9,923 nucleotides of DNA from an uncultured Paracoccaceae bacterium. Its GTDB lineage: Bacteria; Pseudomonadota; Alphaproteobacteria; Rhodobacterales; Rhodobacteraceae. The DNA lies in assembly GCA_937907485.1 (NCBI GenBank), contig CALESR010000161.1, positions 1 through 9,923 of the forward strand, written 5' to 3'. The notes under the pieces are model-generated. The model was not told the origin of the DNA. It saw only the letters and a program-made list of their open reading frames with translations, and made no database searches. Position 1 is the first letter of the stretch. Each line of letters opens with the position of its first letter. Of the stretch, positions 1-5,994 are shown in pieces. Made by a program: the position numbers and the translations under genes.

Positions 1-15
1 GGCGCGGCCCCGGCG

Positions 16-1326
16 CTAGCCCTCGAGAGCCTTGCGCAGGCGGATGAAACTGTCGAGTGGCGATTTGGCGCCCTGACCGGACAGAAAGCCGTCGAGCCGC
101 GCAAAGAGCTTGATCGCGCGGTCGGTCAGCGGGTCCGAGCCTTGGGCATAGAGCCCGGCCTGCACCATCATCTCGGCGCGTTCCCAGGCGCCGATCAGGC
201 GGCGCGCCTCGGCGATTTGCGCGTTTTCCGTCGGTGTTGCAGCCACCGGAAGGCTGCGCGACACCGACCGCATCAGATCGATCGCCGGAAATCGCCCGCG
301 CTCTGCGATGGCACGGTCGAGCACGACATGCCCGTCGAGCACGCCGCGCAGGATGTCGGCGACCGGCTCATCCATGTCTGACCCGGCAACCAGCACGGTG
401 AAGACCGCCGTGATGTCGCCCTGTTCGGCCTCGCCGGGGCCGGCGCGCTCGGCCAGTGCCATGATCTGATGCGCCGTCGAGGGCGGGAAGCCGCGCAGCG
501 TCGGCGCCTCACCCGCCGCCAGCGCAATCTCTCGGTGCGCCTCGGCAAAGCGGGTGACGGAATCGCAGAGCAGCAGCACATGGCGACCCTGGTCGCGGAA
601 ATGTTCGGCCACCGTCATCGCCGTCAAGGCGGCGCGGCGGCGGGCCAGTGGCGATTGGTCCGAGGTGGCGCTGACCACCACCGAGCGCGCCAGCCCCTCG
701 GGCCCCAGCACGGTTTCGGTGAAGTCGCGCAACTCGCGCCCGCGCTCCCCGACCAGCGCCAGCACCACCACATCCGCCTCGATCCCGCGCGCCAGTTGAC
801 CCAGCAGCATCGTCTTGCCGACGCCCGAGCCGGCAAAGAGGCCGATCCGCTGGCCGCGCACGATGGGCAGCACGGTGTTGAAGGCGTCGAGCCCAGTTGA
901 CAGCCGCCCGCCCAGCCGCTTGCGCCGCGCAGGAGAGGGCGGCGGTGCGCGCAGCGGGCGCGGTGCCGGGCCGCGACCCAATGCGCGGCCATCGAGCGGG
1001 GTGCCGTAGGGGTCGATCACCCGGCCGATCCAGCTGTCATCGGGTGAGATGTCGTTGCGGCCGACATGTTCAATGCGGTCGCCCAGCGCGAGCCCCTCGA
1101 CAGGCGCCTCGGGCAACACCTCGGCGCCGTCGCGGGTCAGCGCGAGGATCTCGCCGCCCACGGTGTGGCCCAGCGCGCCTTCGATCAGCACGCGGTCGCC
1201 CAGACGGGCGCGGCGCGACAGCCCCTGCGCCAGCAGCGTCGCCGAATGCAGCGACTGTATCCGGCCGAAATGGCGGACCTTGCGCACATCGGCAAGGTCG
1301 GTGAGCAGCGGATCGAACACGGTCAT
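16..1326 (-). CDS. fliI: Flagellar type III export ATPase FliI
   Basis: This is the cytoplasmic ATPase that helps unfold and deliver flagellar substrates to the export gate; the family is related to the F1 ATPase beta subunit. The 436-residue product has the usual FliI length. Visible motifs are the Walker A loop AGSGVGKT at residues 165-172, GERGRE at 193-198, the Walker B segment HVLLLCDSVTRFA at 249-261 with Asp255, the GFPPS loop near 279-283 followed by ERAG at 293-296, and FPAIDLMRSVSR at 346-357. I chose the ATG at 1324-1326 because AGGAGG lies 5 nt upstream (complement of 1332-1337) and the protein then begins like other FliI proteins. The frame stays open back to 1881, but that stretch is antisense to flgB and flgC. 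The gene is divergent from flgB and shares its 101-bp upstream region. The stop is TAG at 16-18. Identification is secure. Confidence 0.96.
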   Translation of the reverse strand: MTVFDPLLTDLADVRKVRHFGRIQSLHSATLLAQGLSRRARLGDRVLIEGALGHTVGGEILALTRDGAEVLPEAPVEGLALGDRIEHVGRNDISPDDSWIGRVIDPYGTPLDGRALGRGPAPRPLRAPPPSPARRKRLGGRLSTGLDAFNTVLPIVRGQRIGLFAGSGVGKTMLLGQLARGIEADVVVLALVGERGRELRDFTETVLGPEGLARSVVVSATSDQSPLARRRAALTAMTVAEHFRDQGRHVLLLCDSVTRFAEAHREIALAAGEAPTLRGFPPSTAHQIMALAERAGPGEAEQGDITAVFTVLVAGSDMDEPVADILRGVLDGHVVLDRAIAERGRFPAIDLMRSVSRSLPVAATPTENAQIAEARRLIGAWERAEMMVQAGLYAQGSDPLTDRAIKLFARLDGFLSGQGAKSPLDSFIRLRKALEG

Positions 1327-1331
1327 CGGCG

Positions 1332-1337
1332 CCTCCT
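1332..1337 (-). promoter_or_regulatory. fliI ribosome binding site
   Basis: The minus strand reads AGGAGG here, 5 nt before the ATG at 1326. It fixes the fliI start and excludes the long upstream extension of the same frame. Confidence 0.85.
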
Positions 1338-1380
1338 GGCAGCAACGTGCGCCTTGGTGACGCACGATTACGCTTTCTAA

Positions 1381-1403
1381 ACGAATCACCCTTAAAGATT
1401 CGT
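1381..1403. promoter_or_regulatory. Inverted repeat in divergent flagellar promoter
   Basis: ACGAATC at 1381-1387 and GATTCGT at 1397-1403 are perfect 7-bp inverted arms around a 9-nt AT-rich spacer (ACCCTTAAA). The element ends 24 bp before the flgB start codon. It could be an operator for a dimeric regulator of both divergent units, or a short hairpin in the flgB leader. The repeat is seen directly; its function is inferred. Confidence 0.45.
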
Positions 1404-1415
1404 GCAGGCCAGCCG

Positions 1416-1422
1416 AGGGAGA
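1416..1422 (+). promoter_or_regulatory. flgB ribosome binding site
   Basis: AGGGAGA lies 5 nt before the ATG at 1428. It supports this start over a GTG at 1347 in the same frame, which would add 27 residues not expected in FlgB. Confidence 0.75.
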
Positions 1423-1427
1423 ACCCC

Positions 1428-1775
1428 ATGTTCGAAAGCCTGGACATCCTGCGCATGGCGCAGGCCTATGCGACCCACGCTGCGACGCGCCAACAGGCGA
1501 TCTCGCAAAACGTGGCCAATGCCGACACGCCGGGCTACCGGTCGCGTGATGCCATCGCCTTTGGCGACTATTGGCAGGCGATGCGGGACGGCAGTCTGCG
1601 CCCGGAGGCGATGCTGCAGGTCGATACGCAGCCTGCCACCGTGTCACCCGATGGCAACACCGTCTCGTTGGAGTTCGAGATGATGCGCGGTGTCGAGGCA
1701 CGCCAGCAGCATGAGTTGGCGCTGGGCATCTATTCCATGACGCGCGACCTGATGCGCGCCTCGCTCGGGAAATAG
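1428..1775 (+). CDS. flgB: Flagellar basal-body proximal rod protein FlgB
   Basis: FlgB is an axial component of the proximal rod, exported through the flagellar secretion system without a cleaved signal peptide, and contacts FliE and FlgC. The 115-residue product carries the N-terminal rod/hook-family signature NVANADTPGYRSRD at residues 28-41. Its C-terminal amphipathic segment, DGNTVSLEFEMMRGVE at 75-90 followed by IYSMTRDLMR, matches the coiled D0-type helix of the family. It is slightly shorter than enterobacterial FlgB (about 138 residues). It is the first gene of the plus-strand flagellar operon, and flgC begins 5 bp after its stop. The start is fixed by AGGGAGA at 1416-1422. Identification is confident from the motif, size and position next to flgC and fliE. 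Confidence 0.95.
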   Translation: MFESLDILRMAQAYATHAATRQQAISQNVANADTPGYRSRDAIAFGDYWQAMRDGSLRPEAMLQVDTQPATVSPDGNTVSLEFEMMRGVEARQQHELALGIYSMTRDLMRASLGK

Positions 1776-1780
1776 CCGCC

Positions 1781-2182
1781 ATGAGCAGTCTTGAGCGCAC
1801 TCTCGCCCTTTCGGCCTCGGGGATGCAGGCACAGGCCGCGCGCCTGCGCCATGTCGCCGAGAACATCGCCAATGCCGACACCCCCGGCTATCGGCGCAAG
1901 CTGATCCCGTTTCAGCCCCATGCCCTGCCCGGCGACTCCTTTGGCGCGGCCAGCGGCGTGCGGCCCGGGCCGGTGCAAAGTGACCGCACCGAACTGACGC
2001 GGATCTACGACCCCGGCCATATCCTGGCCGACGAAACCGGCCATTACGACGGCTCGAATGTCGATCTGATGGTTGAAGTGGCGGACGCGCGCGAAGCGCA
2101 GCGTTCTTATGAGGCGAACCTCAGAATGTTCGATCAGGCGCGGCAAATGTCGCAAAGCCTGATCGGACTCTTGCGCAGATAA
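1781..2182 (+). CDS. flgC: Flagellar basal-body proximal rod protein FlgC
   Basis: FlgC is the second proximal rod protein, stacked with FlgB between FliE and FlgF. The 133-residue product has the usual FlgC length. The rod signature ENIANADTPGYRRK lies at residues 27-40 and is nearly the same as that of FlgB, reflecting paralogy. The middle reads YDPGHILADETGHY (76-89), corresponding to the family's YNPxHPxADxxG segment. The C-terminal helix has SYEANLRMFDQARQM at 109-123, matching the SYQAN motif of FlgC. Only a weak purine stretch (GGGAAA) precedes the ATG at 1781, so translation is probably coupled to flgB. The stop TAA at 2180-2182 runs into the Shine-Dalgarno of fliE. Identification is secure. 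Confidence 0.96.
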   Translation: MSSLERTLALSASGMQAQAARLRHVAENIANADTPGYRRKLIPFQPHALPGDSFGAASGVRPGPVQSDRTELTRIYDPGHILADETGHYDGSNVDLMVEVADAREAQRSYEANLRMFDQARQMSQSLIGLLRR

Positions 2183-2186
2183 GGAG
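2180..2186 (+). promoter_or_regulatory. flgC stop fused to fliE ribosome binding site
   Basis: TAAGGAG combines the flgC stop codon (2180-2182) with the AAGGAG of fliE, 7 nt before the ATG at 2194. This arrangement suggests efficient re-initiation and coupled translation. Confidence 0.75.
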
Positions 2187-2193
2187 AATCCTG

Positions 2194-2487
2194 ATGCAAA
2201 TGTCCGCAACTGCCGCCGCCCGGTCCTATGGTGCGGCCCGGCCCCTCACATCCCCGGATGCCGAGGCCGCGGGGGGGCCTGCCACCAACGCCGGGCGGCT
2301 CGCCGACAGCTTTTCGCAGGTGCTGCAACGGGCTGAAACCACGGCGCAGCAGGCGATGACCGGCGGTGCCGATCCGCATGCGCTGGTCGCCGCGCTGAGT
2401 GAGGCGCAGATGGCCGTCGAGACCGCCGTGGCGGTGCGCGACAAGGTCGTCGAGGCCTATCTCGAAATCCTGCGCATGCCGGTCTGA
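2194..2487 (+). CDS. fliE: Flagellar hook-basal body adaptor FliE
   Basis: FliE joins the MS ring and export gate to the proximal rod and is the first axial protein assembled. The 97-residue product is near the family norm (about 104 in enterobacteria). The N-terminal third is Ala/Pro/Gly-rich and presumably disordered. The conserved part starts at about residue 35 (RLADSFSQVLQRAETTAQQA, 35-54) and ends with the diagnostic VRDKVVEAYLEILRMPV at 81-97, corresponding to the VRNKLVxAYQEIMRMxV terminus of the family. The ATG at 2194 follows AAGGAG by 7 nt. The stop at 2485-2487 is 2 bp from fliQ. Its place between flgC and an export-gate gene fits its bridging role. Identification is secure. Confidence 0.96.
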   Translation: MQMSATAAARSYGAARPLTSPDAEAAGGPATNAGRLADSFSQVLQRAETTAQQAMTGGADPHALVAALSEAQMAVETAVAVRDKVVEAYLEILRMPV

Positions 2488-2489
2488 CC

Positions 2490-2756
2490 ATGAGCGAGAT
2501 CGCGTTTTTCGACCTTCTGCGCCAGGCGCTCTGGATCGCCGTCGCCATGTCGGCGCCGATGCTGGGCGTGGCGCTGGTCGCCGGTCTGACCGTCGGTCTG
2601 TTTCAGGCTCTGACCTCGGTGCAGGAAATGACGCTGACCTTCGTGCCGAAGATCCTCGCCATGTTGGTGGTGTTCTGGGTGTCGATGAGCGCGATGACCG
2701 CGATGCTGGTCGATTTTTTCCAGGGGCAAGTGATCCCCGTGATTGCAGGAGGCTGA
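2490..2756 (+). CDS. fliQ: Flagellar export gate protein FliQ
   Basis: FliQ is a small inner-membrane subunit of the FliP-FliQ-FliR export gate, in which several FliQ hairpins wrap around the FliP/FliR core. The 88-residue product has the usual length (about 89). Two hydrophobic segments are visible at about residues 12-37 and 51-74, separated by FQALTSVQEMTLTFVPK (38-54), the FliQ/type III signature loop (FQAxTQIxExTLTFxPK). It starts 2 bp after the fliE stop. No clear Shine-Dalgarno precedes the ATG at 2490, so translation is probably coupled to fliE. Genes for FliP and FliR are not in this window. Identification is secure. Confidence 0.96.
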   Translation: MSEIAFFDLLRQALWIAVAMSAPMLGVALVAGLTVGLFQALTSVQEMTLTFVPKILAMLVVFWVSMSAMTAMLVDFFQGQVIPVIAGG

Positions 2757-2759
2757 GGC

Positions 2760-3476
2760 ATGGACAACGCCGGCTATACCACGCTGACGCGGCAGTCGGG
2801 CCTGCTGCGGGAAATCCAGGTTCTGGCGAACAACGTCGCCAACCTTTCGACCACCGGCTTTCGCCGCGAAGGGTTGGTGTTCTCGGAATTCGTGCGCCAA
2901 CTCGACCGCGAGGAAGAGCCGCTGTCGATGGCGGCCGCCAATGCCCACCAGACCTATCTGGTGCAAGGCGGGCTGACGATGACCAGCGGCACCTTTGACG
3001 TCGCGATCGAGGGCGAGGGGTTCTTTCGCGTCGAAACCCCCGAGGGCGAGCGCCTGACCCGTGCCGGACACTTTACGCCGAATGCCGAGGGGGAACTGGT
3101 CACGCCCGATGGCCACCGGGTGCTCGACCTGGGCGGCGCGCCGGTGTTTGTGCCCGCCGATGCCGGGCAGATCACCATCGCCCGCGATGGCACGGTCTCG
3201 GCCGATGGTCAGCCCTTGGCGCAATTGGGGCTGGTGGTGCCCGAGGACCCCTCGTCGCTGCGCCGCGCGTCGGGTGTCTTGCACAGCGTCGACGGCGAGA
3301 CCCGACCCATCGAGAACCCGGTGATCCTCCAGGGCTTTCTGGAAGAGTCGAACGTCAACCCGATCTCGGAGATGGCGCGGCTGGTGGCCGTCCAGCGCGC
3401 CTATGAGAGCGGGCAGAAATTCCTCGACCGCGAGGATGAGCGTATCCGCAATGTGGTCCAGACCCTCAGCCGATAG
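2760..3476 (+). CDS. flgF: Flagellar basal-body rod protein FlgF
   Basis: FlgF is a rod protein located between the proximal FlgB/FlgC section and the distal FlgG section. The 238-residue product is close to the family size (about 250). The N-terminal rod motif ANNVANLSTTGFRRE is at residues 23-37. The central FlgE/F/G-type domain has VAIEGEGFFRVET at 81-93, and the C-terminal helix motif GFLEESNVNPISEMARLV is at 192-209, followed by QRAYE. AGGAGG at 2747-2752, inside the fliQ 3' end, precedes the ATG at 2760 by 7 nt. FlgF is distinguished from FlgG by its shorter length, its MDNAGYTTLTRQ start and the order flgF-flgG. Identification is secure, with only the F/G paralogue distinction relying on these details. 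Confidence 0.95.
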   Translation: MDNAGYTTLTRQSGLLREIQVLANNVANLSTTGFRREGLVFSEFVRQLDREEEPLSMAAANAHQTYLVQGGLTMTSGTFDVAIEGEGFFRVETPEGERLTRAGHFTPNAEGELVTPDGHRVLDLGGAPVFVPADAGQITIARDGTVSADGQPLAQLGLVVPEDPSSLRRASGVLHSVDGETRPIENPVILQGFLEESNVNPISEMARLVAVQRAYESGQKFLDREDERIRNVVQTLSR

Positions 3477-3485
3477 GACTTACCG

Positions 3486-4271
3486 ATGCGTGCCCTTCAG
3501 ATCGCCGCCACCGGCATGAGCGCCCAGCAGATGCGGGTCGATACCGTGGCAAACAACCTCGCCAACATGTCCACCACTGGCTATAACGCCCGGCGGGCTG
3601 AGTTCGCGGACCTGCATTATCAACAACATACGCGCGCTGGGACGATCAGCGCCTCGGATGGAACGCTGGTTCCGACCGGGGTTCAGCTGGGTCTGGGCAC
3701 ACGCCCGGCCTCGGTGTCGATGCAGGTGCAGCAAGGTGTGCTGACTGCGACCGGGGGCGATCTGGATGTCGCGATCGAGGGGCGCGGCTGGTTCGAGGTC
3801 ACGCTGCCGGACGGGCGCTCGGGCTATACCCGCGATGGCGGGCTCAAGCGCACTGGCGACGGGCTGATTGTCACGTCGGACGGCTTCGAGGTGGCGCCGG
3901 GCCTCACCATTCCGACCGAGGCGCGGCAGATCTCGATCAACGCCGAGGGCGAGGTCTGGGCCTATTTCTCGGACCGCGTCGAGCCCGAGCGGCTGGGTCA
4001 GTTGGCGCTGGCCAGTTTCACCAACGAACGCGGGCTCGAAGCGATCGGCTCGAACCTGTTCGTCGAAACCGAGGCTTCGGGACCGGCGCTGCAATCGGTG
4101 CCGGGCGAGGACGGGATGGGCACGCTGCGCCAAGGCTATCTCGAGGAAAGCAGCGTCGATCCCGTGCGGGAACTGACCGAAATGATCAAGGCCCAGCGCG
4201 GCTATGAGATGAATGCAAAGGTCATCACCGCTGCCGACCAGATGATGGCGGCCACGGCTCAGGTGCGGTGA
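3486..4271 (+). CDS. flgG: Flagellar distal rod protein FlgG
   Basis: FlgG forms the distal rod, the drive shaft that passes through the L and P rings to the hook. The 261-residue product is exactly of family size (about 260). The N-terminus MRALQIAATGMSAQQ and the rod motif ANNLANMSTTGYNARRAEF (22-40) are typical of alphaproteobacterial FlgG. The central domain has VAIEGRGWFEV at 95-105. The C-terminal motif QGYLEESSVDPVRELTEMI is at 216-234, followed by KAQRGYEMNAKVI. It starts 9 bp after flgF, with TAGGA at the flgF stop as a weak ribosome binding site. Its TGA stop (4269-4271) overlaps the flgA ATG by one base. Identification is secure. Confidence 0.96.
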   Translation: MRALQIAATGMSAQQMRVDTVANNLANMSTTGYNARRAEFADLHYQQHTRAGTISASDGTLVPTGVQLGLGTRPASVSMQVQQGVLTATGGDLDVAIEGRGWFEVTLPDGRSGYTRDGGLKRTGDGLIVTSDGFEVAPGLTIPTEARQISINAEGEVWAYFSDRVEPERLGQLALASFTNERGLEAIGSNLFVETEASGPALQSVPGEDGMGTLRQGYLEESSVDPVRELTEMIKAQRGYEMNAKVITAADQMMAATAQVR

Positions 4272-4690
4272 TGCGCACGCTGGCCCTGATCCTGCTGCTG
4301 GCGCTTTCGGCCCCGGTGCAGGCCGATGTGGTGCTGGCCGGGCGCACGCTGCGTGCCGGGTCGCTGATCGCGTCTGCCGACATCGTGATGCTCAGCGATC
4401 CGGCGCCGCCCGGCGCCGCCAGCCATCCCGACGAGGCCATCGGCCAAGAGGCGCGCGTCACTCTTTACTCTGGTCGACCGATTCCGCTGGCCAGTCTGGG
4501 CCCGCCCGCGCTGGTCGAGCGCAATGCCTTGGTCACGCTGGTTTTCCTGCGTGGCGGACTGGAGATTCGCGTTGAAGGTCGCGCCTTGGGGCGCGGGGCC
4601 GAGGGCGAGGAAATCCGCATCATGAACCTGGCCTCGCGCAGCACCGTCAGCGGTTTTGTCGCCGGGCCGGGTCTGGTTCACGTGCCGTGA
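4271..4690 (+). CDS. flgA: Flagellar P-ring assembly chaperone FlgA (short form)
   Basis: FlgA is the periplasmic chaperone needed to assemble FlgI into the P ring. The 139-residue product begins with a signal peptide (MRTLALILLLALSAPVQA, residues 1-18) with a probable cut after VQA. The rest matches the SAF-type domain of FlgA: LRAGSLIASADI at 28-39, ARVTLYSGRPIPLASL at 61-76, NALVTLVFLRGGLEIRVEG at 85-103, then EEIRIMNLASRSTVSGFV at 113-130. Enterobacterial FlgA is about 219 residues, so the N-terminal domain of the long form is missing, as I recall for related alphaproteobacteria. The ATG at 4271 overlaps the flgG stop (TGATG), implying coupling; a GTG one codon upstream (4268) is an alternative. 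No flgI is visible nearby. Confidence 0.9.
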   Translation: MRTLALILLLALSAPVQADVVLAGRTLRAGSLIASADIVMLSDPAPPGAASHPDEAIGQEARVTLYSGRPIPLASLGPPALVERNALVTLVFLRGGLEIRVEGRALGRGAEGEEIRIMNLASRSTVSGFVAGPGLVHVP

Positions 4691-4695
4691 AAGGA
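4690..4695 (+). promoter_or_regulatory. Putative flgH ribosome binding site
   Basis: AAAGGA, starting at the last base of the flgA stop, lies 6 nt before the ATG at 4702. It favours this ATG over the GTG at 4687, which overlaps the flgA stop and has no visible Shine-Dalgarno. Confidence 0.55.
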
Positions 4696-4701
4696 CCCGC
4701 C

Positions 4702-5418
4702 ATGCGCCGTTACTTGTTGATTCTGCCCCTCGCCGCCTGCACCGATCTGGTCGAGGTTGGCCGACCGCCAGACTTTGAGCCGCTGGCGCCGAATCTCGAA
4801 CATCACGCGCTTTATTCCGCTGCGATCCCCGAGGTGACCGAGCGTCGTCAGGCCCTCGATTCGGCCTCGCTCTGGACGGCGGGGCAGCGCTCGCTGCTGG
4901 GTGACCGGCGCGCAAGCCAGCCCGGCGATATCCTGACAGTGGTCATCGAGATCAACGACAGCGCGGTGATGTCGAACACCAGCCAGCGCGGTCGATCGGG
5001 CTCGCAAAGCATGGGTGTGCCGCAATTGTTCGGCCTGCCGCAGGCGATTGACGCGCAACTTCCCGACGGGGCCACGATGGCCGACGCGGTCTCGATGGAT
5101 TCGGAATCGACCTTTCAAGGCCGCGGCAACATCAGCCGCAGCGAACAACTGACCCTGCGTGTGGCGACCACGATCATCGAGCGTCTGCCCAATGGTGTGG
5201 TGCGCATCGAGGGTAGTCAGGAAGTCCGCGTCAACTACGAACTGCGCGAGTTGATCGTCACCGGCTATATCCGGACCGAGGACATCTCGCGGCGCAACGA
5301 GATCGACTATGACCGCATCGCCGGGGCGCGCATCAGCTATGGCGGCCGGGGCCAGATCACGCAGATGCAGCAGCCACGTTATGGCCAGCAGATCGCCGAT
5401 ATTCTTTTGCCGTTCTGA
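4702..5418 (+). CDS. flgH: Flagellar L-ring lipoprotein FlgH
   Basis: FlgH forms the L ring, the outer-membrane bushing around the rod, and is anchored by a lipidated N-terminal cysteine. The 238-residue product is close to family size (about 232). It starts with a short lipoprotein signal, MRRYLLILPLAAC, with a lipobox ending at Cys13. Conserved blocks are SLWTAGQRSLLGDRRA at 56-71, PGDILTVVIEIND at 74-86, the GRGNISRSEQLTLRV segment at 140-154, LPNGVVRIEGSQEVRVN at 162-178, and the C-terminal YGQQIADILLPF at 227-238. The start is uncertain: the ATG at 4702 has AAAGGA upstream, whereas a GTG at 4687 would overlap the flgA stop and give a 17-residue signal of more usual length. FlgH needs FlgI and FlgA for ring assembly. 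Identification is secure. Confidence 0.94.
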   Translation: MRRYLLILPLAACTDLVEVGRPPDFEPLAPNLEHHALYSAAIPEVTERRQALDSASLWTAGQRSLLGDRRASQPGDILTVVIEINDSAVMSNTSQRGRSGSQSMGVPQLFGLPQAIDAQLPDGATMADAVSMDSESTFQGRGNISRSEQLTLRVATTIIERLPNGVVRIEGSQEVRVNYELRELIVTGYIRTEDISRRNEIDYDRIAGARISYGGRGQITQMQQPRYGQQIADILLPF

Positions 5419-5427
5419 GAGGCACCG

Positions 5428-5940
5428 ATGAAAAAGCTGCTCCCCCTCCTGTTGTTGCTGATCGGGCTGGGCGCCGGAGTTGGCGCTGGCTGGTTCATGC
5501 GCCCGCCGCCCGAGGCCCACGAAGCGGCCGCCGCACATGGCGAGGCCGAAACGGACGGACATGGCGCCGAAACGGACGGGCATGGCGTGGCGACCCCCGA
5601 TCTGGCGGCGGTCGGCACCACCGAGACGATTCGCTTGCCCAACCAGTTTGTCGTTCCGCTGATCGAGGAAGGGCGCGTGCGGGCCATGGTGGTGATCGGC
5701 CTGGCACTGGAGTTGAACCTCGGGCACGGTTTCACGCTGGGCAATGACGAGCCCCGGCTGCGGGCGCTATTCCTTCAACGGCTGTTCGATCACGCCAATA
5801 TCGGCGGATTCGACGGGTTGTTCACCTCGGGCGAGGCCTTGCTGGCGCTGCGCGCCACGTTGCGTGAAGTGGCGCGCGAGTTGATCGGCCCCAGCCTGCG
5901 GGATGTGTTGATCACCGAATTGCTGCGGCAGGAAAGCTAG
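5428..5940 (+). CDS. fliL: Flagellar basal-body-associated FliL family protein
   Basis: FliL is a single-pass inner-membrane protein whose periplasmic domain associates with the stator and basal body and influences torque or swarming. The 170-residue product has a short cytoplasmic start (MKK), one membrane segment at about residues 4-23, and then a His/Glu/Gly-rich linker (about 27-57). The FliL-type domain follows: RLPNQFVVPLIE at 69-80, VRAMVVIGLALELNL at 84-98, the EPRLRALFLQRLF segment at 108-120, GFDGLFT at 127-133, and RDVLITELLRQES at the end. The linker contains a tandem 21-bp duplication encoding AETDGHG twice. The gene starts 9 bp after flgH with a weak GAGAGG ribosome binding site and closes the clear flagellar operon. 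The sequence is divergent from enterobacterial FliL, so the family call is confident but exact orthology is less so. Confidence 0.82.
   Translation: MKKLLPLLLLLIGLGAGVGAGWFMRPPPEAHEAAAAHGEAETDGHGAETDGHGVATPDLAAVGTTETIRLPNQFVVPLIEEGRVRAMVVIGLALELNLGHGFTLGNDEPRLRALFLQRLFDHANIGGFDGLFTSGEALLALRATLREVARELIGPSLRDVLITELLRQES
5545..5586 (+). repeat. 21-bp tandem duplication in the fliL linker
   Basis: Two adjacent 21-bp units, 5545-5565 and 5566-5586, differ at one base (A5559 versus G5580). In frame they encode AETDGHG twice. They lie in the periplasmic linker between the membrane anchor and the FliL domain and look like a recent slippage or duplication event. Confidence 0.9.
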
Positions 5941-5994
5941 GTCTTTACCCGATCCCTGCGGGCTGGCACCATCATCGGTGTCCACGGAGGGCCC

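Larger units (their letters stand above)
1327..1427. promoter_or_regulatory. Divergent fliI/flgB promoter region
   Basis: This 101-bp gap separates the start codons of the divergent fliI and flgB genes and should carry both promoters. Its centre (about 1361-1403) is the most AT-rich part of the neighbourhood. A weak sigma-70-like match for the flgB direction is TTGGTG at 1354-1359 with TCTAAA at 1376-1381 (16-bp spacer). I see no convincing sigma-54 element and no paired TTAA CtrA site. That the region is regulatory follows from gene layout; the exact promoter elements are guesses. Confidence 0.6.

Noticed and set aside
1337..1351. TGGCA followed by TGC, resembling a sigma-54 promoter
   Set aside because: The GG-to-GC spacing is one base short and the match overlaps the region next to the fliI ribosome binding site.
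1392..1395. TTAA as a CtrA half-site upstream of flgB
   Set aside because: No second TTAA lies 7 bp away on either side, and the following bases do not match the half-site consensus.
1327..1881. Upstream extension of the fliI frame across flgB and into flgC
   Set aside because: The translation is Arg/Ala-rich and antisense to flgB/flgC, and a strong AGGAGG sits just before the internal ATG at 1326.
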